Under the pieces are notes generated by a model. That model was not told where the DNA came from, did no database searches, and was given only the letters and a program-made list of their open reading frames with translations. From Prevotella sp. (GTDB lineage Bacteria > Bacteroidota > Bacteroidia > Bacteroidales > Bacteroidaceae), in contig JAFUFJ010000020.1 of NCBI GenBank assembly GCA_017469955.1, positions 1 through 64,000 on the forward strand: 64,000 nt of DNA, read 5' to 3'. How positions within the stretch are numbered: position 1 is the stretch's first letter; each line of letters starts with the position of its first letter. Positions 51,800-61,103 of the stretch are shown here, in pieces. Position numbers and translations under genes: made by a program.

Positions 51800-52510
51800 C
51801 TATCGCAGGTAGAAACTGTCAGTTATTTTCCGATACCAGCTGCTTCTTTCCCCTGACTCGTCGGAAAGGCATACGTCCTCCTCCTCGAAAGTCCCGCTCC
51901 GATGCCTTGAAAATGCCAGCAAATAGCGCTTCACCGGCTTCTTCTCCGTCGTCTTCACACCACACTTACGAATAAGAAAAAGTCCTGACAGCGAGGCTTC
52001 TCCGCAGAACTGTTCAATACTTTCAGCAGGAACTATTGCCGAAAAAACTCCGCCATCGGCAAGCAGGCGGCCCACGCCCTTGAACAAGTCGGCATAGGAA
52101 AGCGTGTCTGCATGGCGGGCAAGGCTGCGCCTTCTGTCAGGATTTTTCAAGCTGTTTACAAAATAAGGAGGATTGCTCACGATGAGATCGTAGGCTATCA
52201 AGGGTTCGAATGCCTGCAGAGAAGATTCTATAACGCGAACCCTGTCGGCGAAAGGGCTTTCCGAAACGTTCTCAAAAGCCTGCCGACAAGCCTCGCCATC
52301 GACGTCAATCGCGTCGACAATGGCATCGGAAAAGCGCTGCGCAAGCATCAAGGCAATGACCGAAGTGCCCGTTCCGACGTCGAGACACCTCGCCGGACAG
52401 GGACATTCAGCCCACGCTCCCAGCAGGACACCGTCAGTCCCAACCTTCATGGCACAGCGATCTTGCCGTATCAGAAACTGCCTAAAAGCAAACACATCGT
52501 GGCCCATCAC
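51800..52510 (-). CDS. trmN6: tRNA1(Val) adenine-37 N6-methyltransferase
   Basis: 236 residues. The Rossmann methyltransferase has the SAM loop CLDVGTGTSVIALMLAQR near 43-60, and the N6-adenine motif NPPY in YDLIVSNPPYFVNSL near 110-120. QDRCAMKVGTDGVLLGAW is the typical TrmN6/YfiC start. A second ATG one codon in would serve equally. It modifies A37 of tRNA1-Val. Divergent from lon, convergent with the DUF1573 gene. Confidence 0.9.
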   Translation of the reverse strand: MMGHDVFAFRQFLIRQDRCAMKVGTDGVLLGAWAECPCPARCLDVGTGTSVIALMLAQRFSDAIVDAIDVDGEACRQAFENVSESPFADRVRVIESSLQAFEPLIAYDLIVSNPPYFVNSLKNPDRRRSLARHADTLSYADLFKGVGRLLADGGVFSAIVPAESIEQFCGEASLSGLFLIRKCGVKTTEKKPVKRYLLAFSRHRSGTFEEEDVCLSDESGERSSWYRKITDSFYLR

Positions 52511-52606
52511 CTATAAAAACGTCAAACATGCCGCTTTATTTTATTAAAAACAACTAAAAAAACACCATCTTTACGCGTCCATATCTGTTGTTTCAGCTTT
52601 TCTTTG

Positions 52607-52614
52607 TACCTTTG
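52607..52614 (+). promoter_or_regulatory. -7 box of the lon-tgt-lptG operon
   Basis: TACCTTTG, 35 bp before ATG 52649. It sits inside the longer open frame starting at 52604 and so excludes that start. Confidence 0.6.
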
Positions 52615-52648
52615 CACTCCATATTTTTTCACACACATACACACGTAC

Positions 52649-55105
52649 ATGAGCAAGAAATCAAATACATCCATCCAAATGATCGCCGACTACGAAGGCG
52701 ACATTTCTACCCTATTCAACTCACAGGAAGAAGGAATATATCCCATCCTGGCCACAAGGAACATGGTGTTCTTTCCTGGAGTAATCTCGCCTATCCTCAT
52801 CGGAAGAGACTCAAGCCTGAACCTCATCAAGCGCCTTGAGAAGCATCCTAACGCCACGTTCTGCATCTTCTGCCAGAAGAATCAGAACGTGGAAGAGCCC
52901 GAAATGGACGACCTCTACGAATATGGCGTCTTTGCAAAACTCGTCAGAGTGCTCGAGATTCCAGGCTCCTCAGAGAACCTTACGGCCATCATCCAAGGAC
53001 TTGGACGATGCAAGCTCTCGGCCATCACAGGCAAGAAACCCCACCTGCAAGGACTCTGCCAGCCGGCTCCCGACACACTTCCCGAGAAAGACGACAAAGA
53101 ATTTGCCACGGCAGTCGAAGACCTCAAGGCCGAAACCATTGAATACATCAAGCAAAACGACGAGATTCCAGACGAATCGCAGTTCGCACTCAACAACATA
53201 CAGAACGAGATCATACTGGTAGACTTCATCTGCTCAACCCTGCCATTCAATACGAACGACAAGATGAGAATGCTCAAGGCAAACTCATTCTACGAACGTG
53301 TCATCATCACTCTGAAGGCCATCAACAAGGAACTTCAGCTGCTCGAACTCAAGCACAACATACGAACCAAGACCAGAGAGGAAATCGACGAGCAGCAACG
53401 AGAGTACTTCCTTCAGCAGCAAATCAAGAACATCAAGGAAGAACTGGGCAACGGAGACGGCTCGCCCGAGCGCCATGAACTGGAACAAAAAGCAGGCAAG
53501 AAACTCTGGAGCGAGGAGGTGGCCAAGGTGTTCTACAAAGAACTCGACAAACTTGACCTGTATAACCCGCAAAGCCCCGAATACAGCATCCAGGTGAACT
53601 ATCTGCAGACAATGGTAGGACTGCCGTGGAACGAGTATACAGAAGACAACCTCGACCTGAAGAGAGCCCAGCGAATACTCAATCATGACCACTATGGCAT
53701 GGAGAAAGTAAAGGAGCGTATCCTGGAATATATCGCCGTATTAAAGCTGAGAGGCGACCTGAAATCGCCCATCATCTGCCTCTACGGCCCCCCGGGAGTG
53801 GGCAAAACAAGCCTCGGAAAGAGCATCGCTGAAGCCATGAAGCGAAAGTATGTAAGAATGTCATTGGGAGGCTTGCACGACGAAAGCGAAATAAGAGGCC
53901 ACCGCCGCACTTACGTTGGTGCCATGCCCGGACGCATCATCAAGAGCATACAAAAAGCCGGATCGGCCAACCCCGTGTTCATTCTCGACGAAATCGACAA
54001 GGTAACACAGATGACTCACAACGGAGACCCGTCGTCAGCACTGCTGGAAGTGCTCGATCCCGAGCAGAACAATGCCTTCCACGACAACTATCTTGACGTC
54101 GACTTCGACCTCTCTAAGGTGCTTTTCATTGCCACAGCCAACGATCTCAACACGATACCTCGTCCGCTGCTTGACCGCATGGAAGTCATTGAAGTGTCAG
54201 GATATATCACGGAAGAGAAAATAGAAATCGCCAAGCGGCACCTCATTCCACGCGAACTTGAGAACACAGGTTTCGGCGGAGAAGACATGAAACCGCAGTT
54301 CAACAAGGCCTCCATTGAGAAAATTATCGAGCAATATACACGCGAAAGCGGTGTGCGCCAGCTCGAGAAACAAATCAATAAAGCCATGAGAAAGATGGCT
54401 CTCAAGAAGGCAACGGAAGGCGAACTCACCAATCTGAAGATCACTCCCAGCGAACTAAAAGGCCTCTTGGGCAAACCACCCTTCTATCGCGACATCTATC
54501 AGGGCAACGATTATGCAGGAGTAGTGACAGGGCTGGCCTGGACAAGCGTTGGCGGAGAGATACTCTTCATCGAGACTTCACTCTCAAAGGGCAAGCCGGG
54601 CAAGCTGACACTGACGGGCAATCTGGGCGACGTCATGAAGGAAAGTGCCGTCATTGCCTTAGAATACGTAAAGGCACATGTCGACATTCTCGGCATAGAC
54701 CATCGACTGTTCGACCAGTGGAACATCCACATTCATGTGCCCGAAGGAGCCACTCCTAAGGACGGACCCTCAGCAGGCATCACCATCGCCACATCAATTG
54801 CATCGGCGTTGACTCAGAGAAAAGTGAGAAAAAACACAGCCATGACCGGCGAAATAACGCTGCGCGGAAAAGTACTTCCTGTGGGTGGTATCAAAGAAAA
54901 GATACTGGCAGCCAAACGAGCAGGCATCACTGACATCGTCATGTGCAAGGAAAACCGCAAGGACATTGAGGAGATACCCGAGAAATACCTTACGGGAGTC
55001 ACCTTCCACTATGTCGAAAACATACAGGATGTGTGGAAATTCGCCCTCACCGACGAAATTGTTGACTCCCCCATTAAACTGACTGTTGAGGAAGATAAAA
55101 AATGA
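52649..55105 (+). CDS. lon: ATP-dependent Lon protease
   Basis: 818 residues with start at ATG 52649 ([18 protein letters not shown]). Lon degrades misfolded and regulatory proteins in the cytoplasm. Domains: N-terminal substrate domain (~25-230) with a coiled coil to ~340, AAA+ module with Walker A GPPGVGKT at 380-387 and Walker [10 protein letters not shown], then the protease domain with the catalytic dyad Ser708 (PKDGPSAG) and Lys751 (GGIKEK). Its stop overlaps tgt (ATGA at 55102-55105). Confidence 0.97.
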   Translation: MSKKSNTSIQMIADYEGDISTLFNSQEEGIYPILATRNMVFFPGVISPILIGRDSSLNLIKRLEKHPNATFCIFCQKNQNVEEPEMDDLYEYGVFAKLVRVLEIPGSSENLTAIIQGLGRCKLSAITGKKPHLQGLCQPAPDTLPEKDDKEFATAVEDLKAETIEYIKQNDEIPDESQFALNNIQNEIILVDFICSTLPFNTNDKMRMLKANSFYERVIITLKAINKELQLLELKHNIRTKTREEIDEQQREYFLQQQIKNIKEELGNGDGSPERHELEQKAGKKLWSEEVAKVFYKELDKLDLYNPQSPEYSIQVNYLQTMVGLPWNEYTEDNLDLKRAQRILNHDHYGMEKVKERILEYIAVLKLRGDLKSPIICLYGPPGVGKTSLGKSIAEAMKRKYVRMSLGGLHDESEIRGHRRTYVGAMPGRIIKSIQKAGSANPVFILDEIDKVTQMTHNGDPSSALLEVLDPEQNNAFHDNYLDVDFDLSKVLFIATANDLNTIPRPLLDRMEVIEVSGYITEEKIEIAKRHLIPRELENTGFGGEDMKPQFNKASIEKIIEQYTRESGVRQLEKQINKAMRKMALKKATEGELTNLKITPSELKGLLGKPPFYRDIYQGNDYAGVVTGLAWTSVGGEILFIETSLSKGKPGKLTLTGNLGDVMKESAVIALEYVKAHVDILGIDHRLFDQWNIHIHVPEGATPKDGPSAGITIATSIASALTQRKVRKNTAMTGEITLRGKVLPVGGIKEKILAAKRAGITDIVMCKENRKDIEEIPEKYLTGVTFHYVENIQDVWKFALTDEIVDSPIKLTVEEDKK

Positions 55106-56229
55106 CTTTCGAACTACAGCACACCGATTCTGCCAGTGATGCACGCACAGGCATCATCACAACCGGCCACGGACAGATAAAGACTCCTATCTTTATGCCC
55201 GTAGGAACATGCGGATCTGTCAAGGGAATTCACTTCGAAGAACTGCGACAACAGGTGGAAGCCCAAATCATTTTGGGCAACACTTACCACCTCTATCTGC
55301 GCCCAGGACTGGATGTTTTGCGAAAAGCAGGCGGGTTACACAAGTTCAATACGTGGGACAGACCTATCCTTACCGACTCTGGAGGCTTTCAGGTTTTCTC
55401 CCTGACCGGCATCAGAAAGCTCAAGGAAGAGGGCTGCGAATTCCGTTCACACATAGACGGATCGAAACATTTCTTTACCCCTGAAAGCGTCATGGACACC
55501 GAACGTGTCATAGGAGCGGATATTATGATGGCCTTCGACGAATGCCCTCCTGGGAAAAGTGACTATCAATATGCCAAGAAAAGCCTTCATATGACCCAGA
55601 GATGGCTCGACCGTTGCATCAAGAGATTTAACGAAACCGAACCTCTTTACGGGTATGAGCAGAGCCTTTTCCCCATCGTTCAGGGCTGCACTTACAAAGA
55701 TCTGCGCCAAGAAGCAGCCAAGTTCGTGGCTGACAAGGGGGCCGATGGCAACGCCATAGGTGGCCTGGCTGTCGGCGAACCCACGGAAGTGATGTACGAA
55801 ATGATTGAAGTTGTCAACGACATTCTCCCCAAAGACAAACCACGATACCTTATGGGCGTCGGCACTCCTCAGAACATTCTCGAAGGGATTGCACGCGGAG
55901 TTGACATGTTTGACTGCGTAATGCCTACACGCAACGGCCGCAATGCCATGCTGTTTACATATCAAGGCACCATGAATATGCGCAACAAGAAGTGGGAGAC
56001 TGACTTCTCTCCCATCGATCCCGACAGCTGTTATGTCGACCGTATACACACAAAGGCCTACTTGCATCATCTCTTCAAGGCCCAGGAACTGCTGGCTATG
56101 CAGATAGCATCCATCCATAACCTCGCCTTCTACCTGCGCCTGGTCACCGACGCACGTCAGCATATAGAGCAAGGAGACTTTGCAAGATGGAAGGATTCCG
56201 TCATCGATCAGTTAGGGAAACGAGTCTAA
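55102..56229 (+). CDS. tgt: queuine/preQ1 tRNA-guanine transglycosylase
   Basis: 375 residues. Tgt swaps guanine-34 of Asn, Asp, His and Tyr tRNAs for the queuosine precursor. The catalytic base region is ILTDSGGFQVFSL, the nucleophile Asp lies in MFDCVMPTRNGRN, and GGLAVGE and MGVGTPQNILEG are intact. The zinc site of most bacterial Tgt (CxCxxC...H) is replaced: DSCYVDRIHTKAYLHHL keeps one Cys only. I recall the same in other Bacteroidetes, so it is likely a lineage trait and not damage. It overlaps lon by 4 bp. Confidence 0.95.
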   Translation: MTFELQHTDSASDARTGIITTGHGQIKTPIFMPVGTCGSVKGIHFEELRQQVEAQIILGNTYHLYLRPGLDVLRKAGGLHKFNTWDRPILTDSGGFQVFSLTGIRKLKEEGCEFRSHIDGSKHFFTPESVMDTERVIGADIMMAFDECPPGKSDYQYAKKSLHMTQRWLDRCIKRFNETEPLYGYEQSLFPIVQGCTYKDLRQEAAKFVADKGADGNAIGGLAVGEPTEVMYEMIEVVNDILPKDKPRYLMGVGTPQNILEGIARGVDMFDCVMPTRNGRNAMLFTYQGTMNMRNKKWETDFSPIDPDSCYVDRIHTKAYLHHLFKAQELLAMQIASIHNLAFYLRLVTDARQHIEQGDFARWKDSVIDQLGKRV

Positions 56230-56244
56230 TGAACATATAAGGAC

Positions 56245-57468
56245 ATGGACATCAGAAAGACAACCGAAGCGACAAAACGGCTCAAATGTGAGCTTTCACT
56301 TCTTCTTTCCCGGCTAAAACTTCTTTTTTCCCGGCTAAAGAAGAGGCTAAGTTTTCTTTCTGTATTGGATCCCAAGCGATATATCAAGATATTAGACTGG
56401 TACATTATCAAGAAGTTCATCGGCACTTATATCTTTTCAATAGCCCTGATCATCGCCATTGCCATTGTGTTTGACTTCAACGAGAACCTGTCAAAATTCA
56501 CACAATACCATGCTCCGATGAGGGCTATCATCTTTGATTATTATGCGAACTTCATCCCTTATTACTCAAATCTGTTCAGTCCGCTTTTCGTTTTCATTGC
56601 CGTTATCTTCTTCACTTCTAAGCTGGCTGGCAATAGTGAGATAATATCCATCCTTGCAGCTGGCGTCTCTTTCAAGCGTCTGATGCGCCCTTATATGATT
56701 TCCTGCATACTCATCTCCGCCTTGTCGTTCTACTTAAGTGCCTATGTTATTCCCCATGGTACCATTGTCAGGCAAAACTTCGAGGCACAATACCGCAACT
56801 CCAAGAAGCGTACTACAGCTGACAATGTGCAACTTCAGGTAGACCAAGGGACGATAGCCTATATCCAACACTTCGACAACAACACCAAACGAGGCTATGG
56901 CTTCGCCTTATACAAGTTCGACAACAAAAAGCTTGTGAGCCACATGACTGCCTATGAAATCCAATATGACACCATATCTGACTCCAAATTCCATTGGAGT
57001 GCCCGCAACTGGAAGATCCGAGAACTGAAAGGATTGCGAGAACACATCACCAACGGGACGCAGCTTGACACCCTGATCATGATGGAACCTGCCGACCTTG
57101 TCTACTCAAAAGGCCAGCAAGAGACCTTCACAAGTCCCGAACTGAAGGCCTATATTTCGAAGCAGATCAACCGAGGGTCGGTCAATGTGGTGCAGTATCA
57201 GGTGGAGTATCATAAGCGTATTGCCTCATCATTCGCATCATTCATTCTTACCATCATCGGCCTTTCCCTTTCATCAAGGAAGCGAAAGGGAGGCATGGGA
57301 CTATACCTTGGCATCGGTCTGGCGCTCAGTTTTACCTATATTATGCTCCAGACCGTATCGTCAACCTTTGCCATCAACGCCAGCGCACCTCCCATGCTTG
57401 CTGCTTGGACACCCAACATCATATTTGCCGTCGTAGCCTATTTCTGCTACCGTAAAGCCCCTAATTAG
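56245..57468 (+). CDS. LptF/LptG-family lipopolysaccharide export permease
   Basis: 407 residues. The canonical start of the family is seen at ~50 (ILDWYIIKKFIGTYIFSIALIIAIAI), with three N-terminal helices, a ~170-residue periplasmic beta-jellyroll (~140-310) and three C-terminal helices (ASFILTIIGLSLSSRKRKGGMGLYLG). It moves LPS from the inner membrane to the Lpt bridge with LptB. The first ~45 residues are a basic extension that includes a 21-bp tandem duplication (56299-56340) coding LLLSRLK LLFSRLK. It starts 15 bp after tgt. Confidence 0.9.
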   Translation: MDIRKTTEATKRLKCELSLLLSRLKLLFSRLKKRLSFLSVLDPKRYIKILDWYIIKKFIGTYIFSIALIIAIAIVFDFNENLSKFTQYHAPMRAIIFDYYANFIPYYSNLFSPLFVFIAVIFFTSKLAGNSEIISILAAGVSFKRLMRPYMISCILISALSFYLSAYVIPHGTIVRQNFEAQYRNSKKRTTADNVQLQVDQGTIAYIQHFDNNTKRGYGFALYKFDNKKLVSHMTAYEIQYDTISDSKFHWSARNWKIRELKGLREHITNGTQLDTLIMMEPADLVYSKGQQETFTSPELKAYISKQINRGSVNVVQYQVEYHKRIASSFASFILTIIGLSLSSRKRKGGMGLYLGIGLALSFTYIMLQTVSSTFAINASAPPMLAAWTPNIIFAVVAYFCYRKAPN

Positions 57469-57473
57469 CGACT

Positions 57474-59108
57474 ATGAAATTTGAAGAAACATATCTTAGC
57501 GACAATATCCTCGACGCTCTCTACGACATGCGCTTTGAGGAGATGACGCCTATTCAGGAGAAGTGTATCCCTGAAATCCTTGACGGGCATGATGTGCTCG
57601 GCGTAGCCCAGACCGGAACGGGCAAGACGGCAGCCTATCTGCTGCCAGTACTCTCTATGCTCGACGACGGAGGGGTAACGTTTCCCGACGGCCGTGACAT
57701 CACTTTTCCGCGTGATGCCATCAACTGCATCGTCATGTCACCCACCCGCGAACTTGCCCAACAAATCGATCAAGCCATGCAAGGCTTCAGCTACTATCTC
57801 ACCGACGTAAGCAGCATCGCCATCTATGGAGGAAATGACGGCAGTCGATACGAACAAGAGCACCGCGGACTGACGCTCGGAGCCGACGTTGTCATTGCCA
57901 CTCCCGGCCGTCTTATCAGCCATCTCACGATGGGAAATGCCGACTTCTCACGCGTGTCTTTCTTCATATTAGACGAAGCCGACCGCATGCTTGACATGGG
58001 CTTTTCCGACGATATCCTGAAAATTGCGCGCCACTTGCCCCCGACATGCCAGACCATCATGTTCTCAGCCACTATGCCTGAAAAGATTGAAGAGCTGGCC
58101 AAGACGCTCCTGAAGAATCCGGTAGAAGTGAAGATTGCCGTCAGCAAACCGGCTGAGAAGATACGCCAAAGCGCCTATATGTGCTATGAACCCCAGAAGA
58201 TTCAGCTTGTCAGGCATCTATTTAAAGAAGGCAACCTCAAGCGAGTCATTATCTTCGGAGGCAAGAAACAGAAGGTTAAACTCATCAACAGACAGCTGCA
58301 GCAGATGGGAATCAGTAGCGGTGAGATGCATTCTGACCTCGAACAAGCCCAACGAGACGACATGATGTACCGGTTTAAGAGCGGACAAATCGACGTGCTT
58401 GTGGCTACAGACATCGTGAGTCGTGGCATTGACATCGACGATATTGCAATGGTCATCAACTATGACGTGCCCCATGACGCCGAAGATTACGTCCATCGTA
58501 TCGGACGAACGGCCCGGGCTGAGCGTGACGGCATAGCCATCACCTTCATAACCGAAGACGACATCTACTATTTCAACCAGATTGAGCGCCTGCTTGAGAA
58601 AGAAGTCACGAAGAATCCGCTGCCGGAAGACTCGGGCAACGGGCCTGAATATCGTGTCATAAAGGGTGGCAACAGGGGCAAAAGGAGCCCGCATTCCGAC
58701 CGCAAAGACGGCCATAAATCCCGAAAAGGCCATGCCAGAAAGCCTCAGGAGAAGGCTTCTCAACCTGAAAATGCAGCCCAAGGACAGCAGGAACAACAGC
58801 CCCGTCGCGACTCGAAAAAACAGAAAGACGGCCGGCAGAGGTCCCAAAAGAGCAGCAAACCACACGAGAAGCGTCCGGCGGAGCAGCCCCTTGCGATGCA
58901 GAATGCTGCCGCCAGTGCCGACAAACCCAAGAAAAAGAAGCCGAGAAACCACCGCAAACCGTCGGACAACCGACCTGCGAAACCGGCTCAAAAACCTGTC
59001 GCAAAACCGGCAACTGCCACATCTGCTCCCGCAAAGGCCGAACATCCTGCCGGCATCAAGAAACTTTTGTCAAAACCATTAGGCTGGCTCAAGAAAGTCG
59101 TCGGATGA
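57474..59108 (+). CDS. DEAD-box RNA helicase, RhlE-like
   Basis: 544 residues. Helicase core ~1-375: Q motif FEEMTPIQEKCIPEIL, motif I AQTGTGKTAAYLLP, Ia PTRELAQQ, II DEADRMLDMGF, III SAT, V ATDIVSRGIDI, VI HRIGRTARAERDG. The C-terminal ~165 residues are Lys/Arg/Pro/Gln-rich and low complexity (KKKKPRNHRKPSDNRP), an RNA-binding tail typical of cold-adapted or ribosome-assembly helicases. It follows the LptG-like gene by 5 bp, so it may be read from the lon promoter. Confidence 0.93.
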   Translation: MKFEETYLSDNILDALYDMRFEEMTPIQEKCIPEILDGHDVLGVAQTGTGKTAAYLLPVLSMLDDGGVTFPDGRDITFPRDAINCIVMSPTRELAQQIDQAMQGFSYYLTDVSSIAIYGGNDGSRYEQEHRGLTLGADVVIATPGRLISHLTMGNADFSRVSFFILDEADRMLDMGFSDDILKIARHLPPTCQTIMFSATMPEKIEELAKTLLKNPVEVKIAVSKPAEKIRQSAYMCYEPQKIQLVRHLFKEGNLKRVIIFGGKKQKVKLINRQLQQMGISSGEMHSDLEQAQRDDMMYRFKSGQIDVLVATDIVSRGIDIDDIAMVINYDVPHDAEDYVHRIGRTARAERDGIAITFITEDDIYYFNQIERLLEKEVTKNPLPEDSGNGPEYRVIKGGNRGKRSPHSDRKDGHKSRKGHARKPQEKASQPENAAQGQQEQQPRRDSKKQKDGRQRSQKSSKPHEKRPAEQPLAMQNAAASADKPKKKKPRNHRKPSDNRPAKPAQKPVAKPATATSAPAKAEHPAGIKKLLSKPLGWLKKVVG

Positions 59109-59142
59109 CATCCCGACCGGCATACTTCCTTTGACATAAATC

Positions 59143-59191
59143 AAAATATTCTCGATTTTTCTGTCATTTTGACTGAAATCGAGGATATTTT
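59143..59191 (+). terminator. hairpin between the DEAD-box helicase and gdhA
   Basis: ~17-bp inverted repeat AAAATATTCTCGATTTT / GAAATCGAGGATATTTT (59143-59159 with 59175-59191; two mismatches), then TCTTTCAATTTGTTTT. It probably ends the long lon-helicase transcript. Confidence 0.6.
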
Positions 59192-59225
59192 CTTTCAATT
59201 TGTTTTGATTTAGACGCAAAAAGCT

Positions 59226-59233
59226 TACCTTTG
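59226..59233 (+). promoter_or_regulatory. -7 box of gdhA
   Basis: TACCTTTG with a TTTG 18 bp upstream, 70 bp before ATG 59303; it lies at the very start of the longer open frame and rules that start out. Confidence 0.65.
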
Positions 59234-59302
59234 CAATCAGAAAAGAGTATCACATGCTTCCTTAAGGTAAAAAGATTGTATAACACATCAAAGCACAAAA
59301 CA

Positions 59303-60640
59303 ATGAAAGCAACCGAAGTTGTTGAGAACTTGAAGCGCCGCTTCCCCAACGAGCCTGAGTATATTCAGGCCGTAAGCCAGGTCCTTTCCACCATTGAGGA
59401 CGAGTACAACAAACATCCTGAATTCGAGCGTGCCAACCTGATCGAGCGTCTTTGCATACCCGATCGCCTCGTCCAGTTCCGCGTTACATGGACTGACGAC
59501 CACGGAAACGTGCAGACCAACATGGGCTATCGCATCCAGCACAACAACGTCATCGGCCCTTATAAGGGAGGCATCCGCTTCCATGCATCGGTCAATCTCT
59601 CCATCTTGAAGTTCCTTGCTTTCGAACAAACCTTCAAAAACTCGCTCACCACCCTGCCTATGGGCGGTGCAAAGGGTGGCTCTGACTTCTCTCCCCGGGG
59701 CAAGTCCAATGCCGAGGTGATGCGTTTCTGCCAGGCCTTCGTCAGCGAACTCTATCGCCACATAGGTCCTGACGAGGATGTTCCGGCAGGCGACATCGGC
59801 GTAGGCGGTCGCGAAGTGGGCTACATGTTTGGCATGTACAAGAAGCTTACCCACCAGTTCCAGGGCGTTTTCACCGGCAAAGGCCTCGAGTTCGGGGGCT
59901 CGCTCATCCGTCCGGAAGCCACCGGTTACGGCAACGTATACTTCCTTCTGAACATGCTTAAGACCCGCAACATCGACATCAAGGGCAAGACCGTGCTCGT
60001 CAGCGGTGCCGGCAATGTGGCCCAATACACGCTGGAGAAGCTCATCGAGCTGGGTGCCAAGCCCGTCACCTGCAGCGACTCTGACGGATATATCTATGAT
60101 CCTGACGGCATCGACCGCGAGAAGCTCGACTTCATCATGGAGCTAAAGAACATTGACCGCGGACGCATCTCTGAGTATGCCGAGCGCTATCCGGGCGTGA
60201 AATACGTGCCAGGAGCCAAGCCTTGGTTCGAGAAGGCCGACATCGCCCTGCCCTCTGCCACCCAGAACGAGATCAACGAAGAGGCAGCACTGGCCCTTGT
60301 CGCCAACGGAGTGATTGCCGTTAGCGAGGGCGCCAACATGCCTTCTACGCCTGAAGCCATCCGCGTGTTCCAGGAAGCCCGCATACTTTACGCTCCCGGA
60401 AAGGCTGCCAATGCCGGAGGAGTGGCCGTGAGCGGACTCGAAATGAGCCAGAACTCGGAGCGCCTGCGCTGGAGTCGTGAGGAAGTAGACCAAAAACTCC
60501 ACGACATCATGAACGACATCCACGCCAACTGCGTGCGCTATGGAGCCGAGCCCGACGGCTATATCAACTACGTGCGCGGTGCCAATGTGGCCGGCTTCCT
60601 GAAGGTTGCCAAGGCTATGATGGCACAAGGCATCGTCTGA
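59303..60640 (+). CDS. gdhA: NAD(P)-dependent glutamate dehydrogenase
   Basis: 445 residues with start at ATG 59303 (MKATEVVENLKRRF). It makes glutamate from 2-oxoglutarate and ammonia, or the reverse. Substrate motifs: GPYKGGIRFH and the catalytic-lysine block PMGGAKGGSDFSPRGKS; DVPAGDIGVGGREVGYMFG; the Rossmann part has VSGAGNVAQYT. Size and motifs match the hexameric ~50-kDa family (NADP type). Codon use suggests high expression. Single gene. Confidence 0.96.
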   Translation: MKATEVVENLKRRFPNEPEYIQAVSQVLSTIEDEYNKHPEFERANLIERLCIPDRLVQFRVTWTDDHGNVQTNMGYRIQHNNVIGPYKGGIRFHASVNLSILKFLAFEQTFKNSLTTLPMGGAKGGSDFSPRGKSNAEVMRFCQAFVSELYRHIGPDEDVPAGDIGVGGREVGYMFGMYKKLTHQFQGVFTGKGLEFGGSLIRPEATGYGNVYFLLNMLKTRNIDIKGKTVLVSGAGNVAQYTLEKLIELGAKPVTCSDSDGYIYDPDGIDREKLDFIMELKNIDRGRISEYAERYPGVKYVPGAKPWFEKADIALPSATQNEINEEAALALVANGVIAVSEGANMPSTPEAIRVFQEARILYAPGKAANAGGVAVSGLEMSQNSERLRWSREEVDQKLHDIMNDIHANCVRYGAEPDGYINYVRGANVAGFLKVAKAMMAQGIV

Positions 60641-60702
60641 CTCCTGAGCCTCTCGGGAGACAACGCCGGCCGTCGTCGGCCATCCCCGTGAGGCATCAGC
60701 CT

Positions 60703-60812
60703 GAGAAAGCTTAGCTTTCAGGGTGAGAAGTCTTAGGATTATTGGCAACAACTCATAGCTTTCTCGCTGATAACCCTTAGCTTTCTGACCTTGAAAGCTA
60801 AGCTTTCTCGCG
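60703..60812 (+). repeat. family A 22-bp-pitch array, copy A7 (5 units)
   Basis: Units start at 60703, 60725, 60747, 60769 and 60791. The outer arms pair over 18-19 bp (GAGAAAGCTTAGCTTTCA with TGAAAGCTAAGCTTTCTC); here the inner bases differ from A3 and A5 on both sides and still pair. It lies between gdhA and the next plus-strand gene. Confidence 0.95.
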
Positions 60813-61030
60813 CTGGCCGGCAAGACTTTGAAAGCCGAAAGACCTGACTTCCCCGCACGACAGGACGGAAAAGTCCGCCTGACGATCCTGCCTACCTTAT
60901 TATATATACGCATGCGTGTGCGCGGGAAGAAGAACTTTCTGGGGCGGAGACCTTCCACTTGCCGCAACTATTGCGAACCGGTTGCAAACAAATGCGAACC
61001 CCTTTTCTTGCATATTCAGCAGAAAACACC

Positions 61031-61038
61031 TACCTTTG
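61031..61038 (+). promoter_or_regulatory. -7 box of the secreted protein gene
   Basis: TACCTTTG with CTTG 20 bp upstream, 65 bp before ATG 61104; excludes the longer open frame from 60828. Confidence 0.6.
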
Positions 61039-61103
61039 CATCGTCGAAATCCAGTCAGACAAGACCGAAACAACATTCAAACGTCAATAAAAACATAGCT
61101 GAT

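Noticed and set aside
8102-60812. Family A arrays as CRISPR
   Set aside because: Units are contiguous and diverged, with no unique spacers and no cas genes.
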